Below, piece after piece: positions 1 through 5,059 of a DNA stretch of 5,059 nucleotides; the stretch's first letter is position 1; each line of letters starts with the position of its first letter. A program made the translations under genes and the position numbers. The stretch spans positions 1-5,059 of the forward strand of contig JAFAPJ010000203.1 of NCBI GenBank assembly GCA_019247255.1. The letters are read 5' to 3'. The notes under the pieces are model-generated. The model searched no databases and was not told the origin of the DNA. It worked only from the letters and a program-made list of their open reading frames with translations. The DNA is from Methylobacteriaceae bacterium. GTDB taxonomy: Bacteria > Pseudomonadota > Alphaproteobacteria > Rhizobiales > Beijerinckiaceae.

Positions 1-1283
1 AGGAACACCGGATTGTTGGATCCAGCCTTTTTGAGCGACTGAATGATCTTGCCGGGCAGTGCGCCGATATAGGTGCCGCGGTGACCGCGGATCTCGGCCT
101 CGTCACGCACGCCGCCGAGCGACATCCGCACGAACTCGCGGCCGGTCGACTTCGCGATCGACTTGCCGAGCGAGGTCTTGCCGACGCCGGGCGGGCCGAC
201 GAGACAGAGGATCGGGCCCGTCAGCTTGTTCGCCCGCTGCTGCACGGCGAGATACACGACGATGCGCTCCTTGACCTTCTCGAGCCCGAAATGGTCGTGG
301 TCGAGCACGGCCTGGGCGCCGAGGAGGTCCTTCTTGATCTTGGAGCGACGGCCCCACGGGATGCCGAGCAGCCAGTCGAGATAGTTGCGCACGACGGTCG
401 CCTCGGCGGACATCGGCGACATCTGGCGGAGCTTCTTCAGCTCGCCCTTCGCCTTCTCGCGGGCTTCCTTCGTGAGCTTCGTCTTCTCGATCCGCTCCTC
501 GAGCTCGGCAAGCTCGTCCTTGCCGTCCTCCGAATCGCCCAGCTCCTTCTGGATCGCCTTCATCTGCTCGTTGAGGTAGTACTCGCGCTGCGTCTTCTCC
601 ATCTGACGCTTGACGCGGGTCCTGATCCGCTTCTCGACCTGCAGGACGGAGATCTCGCTCTCCATGAGGCCGAGCACCTTCTCGAGGCGCTGGGCGACCG
701 TGCGGGTCCCGAGCACGTCCTGCTTGTCGGCGATCTTCACCGCGAGGTGGGACGCGATCGTGTCGGCGAGCTTGGAGGGATCCTCGATCTGGGTGACCGC
801 GGAGACGACCTCGGGCGAGACCTTCTTGTTCAGCTTGACGTAGTTCTCGAACTCCGAGACCACCGAGCGCGCGAGCGCCTCCGCCTCGACGAGATCGCCG
901 GGCGCGTCGGCCAGGACCTCGGCCTCGGCCTCGTAGAAGCTGTCGGTGCGCGTGTAGCGCCGGACGGTCGCCCGGGTCGCGCCCTCGACCAGAACCTTCA
1001 CGGTGCCGTCGGGCAGCTTCAAGAGCTGCAGGACGGAGGCGAGCGTCCCGACCTCGTAGATCGCGTTCGGCGCCGGATCGTCGTCCGTCGCGTTCATCTG
1101 GGTCGCGAGCAGGATATGGCGGTCGGCCTTGACCACCTCCTCGAGCGCGCGGATCGACTTCTCGCGGCCGACGAAGAGCGGCACGATCATGTGCGGGAAC
1201 ACGACGATGTCCCGCAGCGGCAGCACGGCGTAGCTGCCGACCGTTCCCGGCTCGACGGGCTGGCGAGTCTTCTGGTCTGACAT
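1..1283 (-). CDS. lon: ATP-dependent protease Lon (LonA type), N-terminal part, cut by window edge
   Basis: Lon is a cytoplasmic homohexameric AAA+ serine protease that unfolds and degrades misfolded and regulatory proteins. The visible 427 residues start [10 protein letters not shown] and contain the LonA N-terminal substrate-binding domain (about residues 15-210, with the typical [20 protein letters not shown] stretch at 21-40). A long charged helical region follows (about 210-300, with [17 protein letters not shown]), and then the start of the ATPase domain. Walker A GPPGVGKT is at residues 363-370 (plus positions 174-197). The pore-loop region ends the visible part. Walker B, the sensors and the Ser-Lys protease dyad lie beyond the window, so roughly half of a protein of about 800 residues is present. 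The frame is open throughout. The ATG at 1281-1283 has a well-placed GAGGA upstream and gives the usual N-terminus. One oddity is GHRGTYIG where the family normally has GHRRTYIG (Gly403). Identity is very secure. Confidence 0.98.
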   Translation of the reverse strand, partial: MSDQKTRQPVEPGTVGSYAVLPLRDIVVFPHMIVPLFVGREKSIRALEEVVKADRHILLATQMNATDDDPAPNAIYEVGTLASVLQLLKLPDGTVKVLVEGATRATVRRYTRTDSFYEAEAEVLADAPGDLVEAEALARSVVSEFENYVKLNKKVSPEVVSAVTQIEDPSKLADTIASHLAVKIADKQDVLGTRTVAQRLEKVLGLMESEISVLQVEKRIRTRVKRQMEKTQREYYLNEQMKAIQKELGDSEDGKDELAELEERIEKTKLTKEAREKAKGELKKLRQMSPMSAEATVVRNYLDWLLGIPWGRRSKIKKDLLGAQAVLDHDHFGLEKVKERIVVYLAVQQRANKLTGPILCLVGPPGVGKTSLGKSIAKSTGREFVRMSLGGVRDEAEIRGHRGTYIGALPGKIIQSLKKAGSNNPVF

Positions 1284-1292
1284 CAGGGATTG

Positions 1293-1297
1293 TCCTC
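1293..1297 (-). promoter_or_regulatory. lon ribosome binding site
   Basis: On the minus strand GAGGA lies 9 bases before the lon ATG, at a normal Shine-Dalgarno distance. It supports the chosen start at 1283. Confidence 0.75.
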
Positions 1298-1432
1298 GTG
1301 CAACGTCCGCTTCAGCCCCTGCGATGGGCGGCTGGAGGGACGGGGACCCGGCGCGCTCGGGCCGATGGTCGTCGGTCGCGGCCGGTACGCTCGGCTACGC
1401 ACCTCGCAATGAGCGTGCCTCGGGCGTCGCCC

Positions 1433-1463
1433 TAAGGTGGCGGGGCGCGAGGTCGGTTTCAAG
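1433..1463 (-). promoter_or_regulatory. Candidate sigma-32 (heat-shock) promoter for lon
   Basis: On the minus strand CTTGAA (1463-1458) matches the sigma-32 -35 core exactly, within CGCTTGAAA. After a 17-base spacer comes CCACCTTA (1440-1433), a poor match to the -10 element (CCCCATNT in E. coli, C-Y-T-A-T-like in alphaproteobacteria). Transcription would begin about 140 bases before the lon ATG. Lon is a known heat-shock gene in E. coli and several other proteobacteria, which makes the site plausible, but the -10 is weak. The -35 sits inside a GGTCG-N8-CGACC dyad (1451-1468). The rest of the 1284-1526 gap holds no gene that I can support. Confidence 0.4.
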
Positions 1464-1484
1464 CGACCGGGCGCCCCATCCCCA

Positions 1485-1524
1485 GCCCGCGCGGCCGGCC
1501 GTCGACAGCCTGCCGCGCCCGGGC
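1485..1524 (-). terminator. GC-rich hairpin directly after clpX, possible terminator
   Basis: The arms at 1512-1524 and 1485-1495 pair as GCCCG/CGGGC plus CGCGGC/GCCGCG, which is 11 base pairs with a 2-base bulge and a 16-base loop. The structure begins 2 bases after the clpX stop codon. No run of T follows on the minus strand (the next bases are TGGGGATGGGG), so it is not a classical intrinsic terminator. It may be a T-less terminator, a partial attenuator before lon, or a structure protecting the 3' end of the clpX message. Confidence 0.45.
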
Positions 1525-1526
1525 CG

Positions 1527-2795
1527 TCACGCGCTCACGCTCGCCGGTTCGCGGTCGCGGTCCGAGTGGATGAAGAGGGGCCGCGTCTTGCCCTCGATCA
1601 CCTCGGGGCCGATCACGACCTGCTCGACGGATTCGAGCCCCGGCAGGTCGTACATCGTGTCGAGGAGGATCGCCTCCAGGATGGAGCGGAGACCGCGCGC
1701 GCCCGTCTTGCGCTCGATCGCCTTCCTGGCGACGAGCGACAGCGCCTCGTCCTGGAAGGTGAGATGGACGTCCTCCATCTCGAACAGGCGCTGGTACTGC
1801 TTCACGAGCGCGTTCTTCGGCTCCTGGAGGATGCGCTTCAGCGCGACCTCGTCGAGGTCCTCGAGCGTCGCGAGCACCGGCAGGCGACCGACGAATTCGG
1901 GGATGAGGCCGAACTTCAGGAGATCCTCGGGCTCGACCTCCCGGAAGACCTCGCCCGTGCGCCGGTCGTCCGGCGCCGAGACGGTCGCCCCGAAGCCGAT
2001 CGAGGTGCCCTTGCCGCGGGCCGAGATGATGCGCTCGAGCCCCGCGAAGGCGCCGCCGCAGATGAACAGGATGTTCGTCGTGTCGACCTGCAGGAATTCC
2101 TGCTGCGGGTGCTTGCGGCCGCCCTGCGGCGGCACGGAGGCGACCGTGCCCTCCATGATCTTGAGGAGCGCCTGCTGCACGCCCTCGCCCGACACGTCGC
2201 GGGTGATCGAGGGGTTGTCGGACTTGCGCGAGATCTTGTCGATCTCGTCGATGTAGACGATGCCGCGCTGCGCCCGCTCGACGTTGTAGTCGGAGGCCTG
2301 GAGCAGCTTGAGGATGATGTTCTCGACGTCCTCGCCGACATAGCCGGCTTCCGTCAGCGTCGTCGCGTCCGCCATCGTGAAGGGCACGTCGAGGATGCGG
2401 GCGAGCGTCTGCGCGAGCAGCGTCTTGCCCGAGCCCGTCGGCCCGATGAGCAGGATGTTCGACTTCGCGAGCTCGACGTCGTTGTGCTTCGTCGCGTGGG
2501 CGAGGCGCTTGTAATGGTTGTGGACCGCGACCGAGAGGACCTTCTTCGCGTGGTCCTGGCCGATGACATAGTCGTCGAGGACGCGGCGGATCTCCTTCGG
2601 CGTCGGCACGCCGTCGCGGGAGCGCACGAGCGAGGATTTCGATTCCTCGCGAATGATGTCCATGCACAGCTCGACGCATTCGTCGCAGATGAACACCGTC
2701 GGGCCCGCGATCAGCTTGCGGACCTCGTGCTGGCTCTTGCCGCAGAACGAACAGTAGAGCGTGCTCTTCGAGTCGTTGCCGCCGGCCTTGCTCAT
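1527..2795 (-). CDS. clpX: ClpX, ATP-dependent unfoldase subunit of ClpXP
   Basis: ClpX is a cytoplasmic AAA+ hexamer that recognises tagged substrates (such as ssrA-tagged proteins), unfolds them and threads them into ClpP. The 422 residues match the family length (424 in E. coli). In order one sees the zinc-binding domain with Cys15, Cys18, Cys37 and Cys40; Walker A GPTGSGKT at 118-125; pore-1 loop GYVG at 151-154; Walker [10 protein letters not shown] at 179-187; RKH pore loop at 227-229; the ClpP-docking IGF loop at 266-268; the arginine-finger region PEFVGRLP at 299-306; and sensor-2 GARGLR at 365-370. Every functional motif is intact. The ATG at 2793-2795 gives the usual short leader before the zinc domain and has a GGAGA 7-8 bases upstream. 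It lies 224 bp after clpP and 243 bp before lon, so it probably has its own promoter while sharing the cluster. No gene such as Caulobacter cicA sits between clpP and clpX. Confidence 0.99.
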   Translation of the reverse strand: MSKAGGNDSKSTLYCSFCGKSQHEVRKLIAGPTVFICDECVELCMDIIREESKSSLVRSRDGVPTPKEIRRVLDDYVIGQDHAKKVLSVAVHNHYKRLAHATKHNDVELAKSNILLIGPTGSGKTLLAQTLARILDVPFTMADATTLTEAGYVGEDVENIILKLLQASDYNVERAQRGIVYIDEIDKISRKSDNPSITRDVSGEGVQQALLKIMEGTVASVPPQGGRKHPQQEFLQVDTTNILFICGGAFAGLERIISARGKGTSIGFGATVSAPDDRRTGEVFREVEPEDLLKFGLIPEFVGRLPVLATLEDLDEVALKRILQEPKNALVKQYQRLFEMEDVHLTFQDEALSLVARKAIERKTGARGLRSILEAILLDTMYDLPGLESVEQVVIGPEVIEGKTRPLFIHSDRDREPASVSA

Positions 2796-2801
2796 CGTGG
2801 G

Positions 2802-2806
2802 TCTCC
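2802..2806 (-). promoter_or_regulatory. clpX ribosome binding site
   Basis: GGAGA on the minus strand, with the GGAG core 7 bases before the clpX ATG, is a good Shine-Dalgarno match. A strong hairpin ends only about 8 bases upstream of it. Confidence 0.8.
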
Positions 2807-2814
2807 ATCGCGAC

Positions 2815-2836
2815 CGCCGGGACCGAGGCCCCGGCG
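2815..2836 (-). repeat. Hairpin just upstream of the clpX ribosome binding site
   Basis: On the minus strand CGCCGGGGC and GTCCCGGCG form a 9-pair stem (one G-U) around a CTCG tetraloop. The stem lies about 20 bases before the clpX ATG. With no T run after it, a role in mRNA stability, translation control or termination cannot be told from the sequence alone. Confidence 0.5.
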
Positions 2837-2848
2837 AATCACGTCCAG

Positions 2849-2871
2849 GTTAGGAAGCGGCCCGTTAGGAA
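2849..2871 (-). repeat. Direct repeat TTCCTAAC x2 upstream of clpX
   Basis: Two exact 8-base copies (2849-2856 and 2864-2871; GTTAGGAA on the plus strand) repeat with a 15-base period. They are comparatively AT-rich within a GC-rich gap. They could be a regulator's half-sites or may be chance; I do not recognise a known motif. Confidence 0.45.
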
Positions 2872-2890
2872 AGGGTCACTTCATCCGCCC

Positions 2891-2903
2891 GCGTTCCGAA
2901 CGC
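2891..2903. repeat. Perfect dyad GCGTTC-C-GAACGC
   Basis: Six-base arms are perfectly complementary around a single central base. It lies between clpP and clpX, about 95 bases before the clpX ATG. It could be an operator. It does not match the alphaproteobacterial LexA direct repeat (GTTC-N7-GTTC), and the regulator is unknown. Confidence 0.4.
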
Positions 2904-2917
2904 ACGGGGGCTCTCGC

Positions 2918-2931
2918 CGGTCGAGCGACCG
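2918..2931. repeat. Perfect dyad CGGTCG-AG-CGACCG
   Basis: Six-base arms are perfectly complementary around two central bases. Its centre is about 27 bp from the neighbouring dyad at 2891-2903. The inner arms GGTCG/CGACC also flank the lon -35 candidate, with a longer spacer. Short GC-rich dyads arise easily by chance in such DNA. Confidence 0.4.
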
Positions 2932-2966
2932 ACCCGAACCCCGATGCAAACATGCTGCCGGGCGGC

Positions 2967-2992
2967 GATCAACAGGAACAAATCGCGGTCAA
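2967..2992 (-). promoter_or_regulatory. Candidate housekeeping promoter for clpX
   Basis: On the minus strand TTGACCG (2992-2986) is followed after 11 bases by TGTTGATC (2974-2967). This resembles the alphaproteobacterial housekeeping pattern TTGACGS-N10-14-GCTANAWC, strongly at -35 and partially at -10. It lies in the most AT-rich part of the clpP-clpX gap. If used, it would give a clpX leader of about 165 bases containing both dyads, the direct repeat and the hairpin. Confidence 0.35.
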
Positions 2993-3019
2993 ACCACGCA
3001 GCCGCAAGGGGCCGCGGCC

Positions 3020-3646
3020 TCACGCCTGGCCGCTCTCCGGGCGCTTGGTGAGAACCTGGTCGACGATGCCGAAATCGCGGGCAGCCTCGGCGGTCATGAA
3101 GTTGTCCCGCTCGAGCGCCTGGTGGATCGCGTCATAGTCGCGCCCCGTGTGCTTCACGTAGATCTCGTTGAGACGCCGCTTCAGCGCCTCGATCTCGCGG
3201 GCGTGGATCAGGATGTCGGTCGCCTGGCCCTGGAAGCCGCCGGAGGGCTGGTGAACCATGATGCGGGCGTTCGAGAGCGCGAAGCGATGGTCCTTCTCGC
3301 CCGCGCAGAGGAGGAGCGAGCCCATGGAAGCCGCCTGGCCGACGCAGAGCGTCGCGACCGGGCAGCGGATGAACTGCATCGTGTCGTAGATCGACAGACC
3401 GGACGTCACCACGCCGCCCGGCGAGTTGATGTAGAAGGAGATCTCCTTCTTCGGGTTCTCCGCCTCGAGGAACAGGAGCTGCGCCACGATCAGCGAGGCG
3501 GAGTAGTCCTCCACCGGCCCGGTCAGGAAGATGATGCGCTCGCGCAGGAGCCTTGAATAGATGTCGAAGGCGCGCTCGCCGCGGTTGGACTGCTCGACCA
3601 CCATGGGCACGAGCGAGTTGTTATAGACTTCGATCGGGTCTCTCAT
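3020..3646 (-). CDS. clpP: ClpP, proteolytic subunit of the Clp protease
   Basis: ClpP is a serine peptidase (family S14) that forms a 14-subunit chamber in the cytoplasm. It cuts proteins delivered by ClpX or ClpA. The 208 residues are full length. The catalytic triad is complete: Ser107 in GQAASMG, His132 in MVHQPSGG and Asp181 in ERDNFM, each exactly 10 above the mature E. coli numbers (97, 122, 171). The substrate-binding stretch [13 protein letters not shown] is at 72-84. By alignment with E. coli, the propeptide would be the first 10 residues and the mature chain would begin at Ser11 before LVPMVVEQ. The ATG start gives the MRDP N-terminus typical of alphaproteobacterial ClpP. The gene sits 64 bp after tig, possibly cotranscribed, and upstream of its partner clpX. 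After its stop there is only a weak inverted repeat (GGCCGCGGCC at 3010-3019), not a convincing terminator. Confidence 0.99.
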   Translation of the reverse strand: MRDPIEVYNNSLVPMVVEQSNRGERAFDIYSRLLRERIIFLTGPVEDYSASLIVAQLLFLEAENPKKEISFYINSPGGVVTSGLSIYDTMQFIRCPVATLCVGQAASMGSLLLCAGEKDHRFALSNARIMVHQPSGGFQGQATDILIHAREIEALKRRLNEIYVKHTGRDYDAIHQALERDNFMTAEAARDFGIVDQVLTKRPESGQA

Positions 3647-3657
3647 CGCCTGCTTTG

Positions 3658-3661
3658 CTCC
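3658..3661 (-). promoter_or_regulatory. clpP ribosome binding site, long spacing
   Basis: GGAG on the minus strand lies 11 bases before the clpP ATG, somewhat further than usual. A second purine stretch, AGGCG, abuts the ATG but is too close. Homology at the N-terminus, rather than this site, decides the start. Confidence 0.5.
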
Positions 3662-3663
3662 AG

Positions 3664-3676
3664 GGCCGCGCCGGCC
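3664..3676 (-). repeat. Short hairpin in the tig-clpP gap
   Basis: GGCCG-CGC-CGGCC (plus strand) makes a 5-pair GC stem immediately upstream of the clpP ribosome binding site. It has no T tract, so it is not a terminator on this evidence. The 64-bp gap shows no clear promoter, which favours cotranscription of tig and clpP or a promoter inside tig. Confidence 0.3.
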
Positions 3677-3710
3677 GAGCGGATGAACCGCCCGCCGCGC
3701 GCCCCGCCCA

Positions 3711-5059
3711 TCACCCGGCGGCCGCCTCGCCCTGGCTCTCGTCCTCGTCGTCGCGGAACAGCTCCTCGCGGGAGATCTCCTCGTCGACGACCCGGACCTG
3801 CCCGAGCACGTGGTCGACCGTCTTCTCCTCGAAGATCGGAGCGCGCAGCTCCGCCTTCGCGCCGGGATTCTTCTGATAGAATTCCCAGACCTGCCGCTCC
3901 TGGCCCGGGTATTGACGAACGCGCTCGACGAGCGCTCGGTCGAGCTCCTCGTCGCTCACCTGGATATTGGCGGTCTCGCCGATCTGCGCAAGGACGAGCC
4001 CGAGCCGCACCCGGCGCTCGGCGATGCGGCGGTACTCCTCGCGCGCCGCCTCCTCCGTCGTGCCCTCGTCCGCGAAGCTGCGCCCGTTGTTCTTCAGGTC
4101 CGCCTCGACCTGGCTCCAGACGGCCGCGAATTCCTGCTCGACGAGCCCCTTGGGCAAGTCGAACGCGTATTTGGCGTCGAGCGCGTCGAGGAGGCCCTTC
4201 TTCAGCTTGCGGCGGGACTGGGTGTCGTAGTCCCGCCCGATCGCGCTGCGCACGGCGTCACGCAGGGCGTCGAGCGTCTCCATCCCGAAGGCCTTCGCGA
4301 GCGCGTCGTCGATCGCCGTCTCGCCGGGCGTCAGGACCTCGTTGGCGGTCACCTCGAAGGTGGCGGCCTTCCCGGCGAGGTGTTCCGCCCCGTAATTCTC
4401 CGGGAAGGTGACCTCGATCGTGCGCGCCTCGCCCGCCTTGATCCCGACGAGCTGCGGCTCGAAGCCGGGAATGAAGCTGTTCGACCCGATCTCGACCTCG
4501 ATGCCGGTCGCGGTGCCGCCCTCGAAGGGCTCGCCGTCGATCCGGCCGACGAAATCGACCTTGACCCGGTCCCCCTCGGCCGCGGCCTCGCCGTCCCCCT
4601 TGGGCGCGAAGGAGCGGTTCTGCTTGGCCATCCGGTCGATCGCGGCCTCGAGATCGGAATCCGAGACGGTCGCGACCTGGCGGCGCAGCTCGATGTCGGA
4701 GAGGTCCGCGAGCTCGAAGCTCGGCAGCACCTCCACGGCGACCTTGAAGTCGAGATCGGCCTTGGCGTCGAGCGCCTTCTCGACCTCCTCCTGGCTCTCG
4801 GGAAGCTCGACGCGCGGCTCCATGGCGAGCTTCAGGCTGTGATCTGTGACGATCCGGCGATTCGCCTCGTTCACGGCGTTCTGGACGACCTCGGCCATCA
4901 CGGACCGGCCGTAGAGCCGACGCAGATGCGCGAGAGGCACCTTGCCGGGCCGGAAGCCATTGAGGCGGACGCGGCCCTTCAGCGTCTCGAGCTCGCTGTT
5001 CAGCCGCTCGGCGAGCTCGGTCGCCGGGAGCGTCACCCGGAACTCCCGGGACAGCCCCT
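3711..5059 (-). CDS. tig: Trigger factor, ribosome-associated chaperone and prolyl isomerase, N-terminus cut by window edge
   Basis: Trigger factor binds the ribosomal exit tunnel and shields nascent chains. 448 complete residues are visible; by family comparison about ten N-terminal residues are missing. The GTG at 5034-5036 is an internal valine, because the frame continues upstream as GLSREFR, which fits the family's EGL-REF-V start. Counting from that valine, the ribosome-binding signature GFRPGKVP is at 27-34 (4935-4958). The FKBP-like isomerase domain spans about 154-234 ([20 protein letters not shown] to NSFIPGFE and beyond), and the helical SurA-like C-terminal chaperone domain about 235-420. 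The protein ends in an acidic, Ala/Gly-rich tail ([18 protein letters not shown]), common in alphaproteobacterial trigger factors. No frameshift or missing signature is seen. It precedes clpP by 64 bp, the classic tig-clpP-clpX-lon arrangement. Confidence 0.98.
   Translation of the reverse strand, partial: GLSREFRVTLPATELAERLNSELETLKGRVRLNGFRPGKVPLAHLRRLYGRSVMAEVVQNAVNEANRRIVTDHSLKLAMEPRVELPESQEEVEKALDAKADLDFKVAVEVLPSFELADLSDIELRRQVATVSDSDLEAAIDRMAKQNRSFAPKGDGEAAAEGDRVKVDFVGRIDGEPFEGGTATGIEVEIGSNSFIPGFEPQLVGIKAGEARTIEVTFPENYGAEHLAGKAATFEVTANEVLTPGETAIDDALAKAFGMETLDALRDAVRSAIGRDYDTQSRRKLKKGLLDALDAKYAFDLPKGLVEQEFAAVWSQVEADLKNNGRSFADEGTTEEAAREEYRRIAERRVRLGLVLAQIGETANIQVSDEELDRALVERVRQYPGQERQVWEFYQKNPGAKAELRAPIFEEKTVDHVLGQVRVVDEEISREELFRDDEDESQGEAAAG

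Noticed and set aside
81..1280. A 399-codon plus-strand open frame opposite lon
   Set aside because: It is complementary to the full visible lon reading frame, with low-complexity Leu/Arg/Asp/Glu content and no domain; a codon-bias shadow.
1398..1420. CIRCE-like HrcA site upstream of lon (GCACCTC-GCAAT-GAGCGTGC)
   Set aside because: The arms carry extra bases and the spacer is 5 rather than 9, so it does not fit TTAGCACTC-N9-GAGTGCTAA.
1459..2808. A 449-codon minus-strand frame overlapping clpX in another phase
   Set aside because: It is a +1-type shadow of clpX, Arg/Pro/Gly/His-rich, with none of the protein-family motifs that the real frame has.
2836..2840. GANTC (CcrM methylation) site upstream of clpX
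   Set aside because: The same pentamer occurs at several other places in the window, so it is not a specific promoter signal here.
1437..3137. A 566-codon plus-strand open frame across clpX and both flanking parts
   Set aside because: It is antisense to the unmistakable ClpX. Its composition (Arg, Leu, Asp, Glu, Val heavy, no recognisable domain) is what a GC-rich gene gives on its opposite strand.
3683..4411. Arg/Pro/Ser-rich plus-strand frames opposite tig, including one at 4408-4842
   Set aside because: They are antisense to trigger factor, low in complexity and without any recognised domain.
5034..5036. GTG as the start codon of trigger factor
   Set aside because: The frame continues upstream to the window edge with residues (GLSREFR) that match the trigger factor N-terminus, so the true start lies outside the window.

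Overview
The window is one strand of a conserved protein quality-control locus. Four genes, all on the minus strand, are read from high to low coordinates in the order tig (trigger factor, 5' end cut off), clpP, clpX, lon (3' part cut off). The DNA is GC-rich. Gene order, the short ClpP propeptide region and close family resemblance point to an alphaproteobacterium, probably a member of the Hyphomicrobiales/Rhizobiales. That assignment is an inference from remembered protein features, not a database result.

Layout: positions 3711-5059 encode trigger factor without its first few codons. A 64-bp gap holds a short hairpin and the clpP ribosome binding site. Positions 3020-3646 encode ClpP. A 224-bp gap (2796-3019) contains a candidate promoter, two perfect dyads, a short direct repeat, a strong hairpin and the clpX ribosome binding site. 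Positions 1527-2795 encode ClpX. A 243-bp gap (1284-1526) starts with a large GC-rich hairpin just after the clpX stop and carries a sigma-32-like promoter candidate before the lon ribosome binding site. Positions 1-1283 encode the N-terminal half of Lon, up to the pore loop of its ATPase domain.

The genes cover successive fates of a protein. Trigger factor meets the nascent chain at the ribosome exit tunnel. ClpX unfolds tagged or regulatory proteins and feeds them to the ClpP chamber. Lon degrades misfolded and specific regulatory proteins in a single polypeptide. The larger gaps before clpX and lon, each with promoter-like or hairpin structure, suggest that these two genes have their own transcriptional control in addition to any read-through from upstream.

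I see no mobile element, CRISPR array, RNA gene or novel multigene system. The long plus-strand open frames are antisense shadows of these genes. The points most worth checking are a Gly in place of the usual second Arg in the Lon GHRRTYIG pore-loop motif, and the structured leader of clpX.
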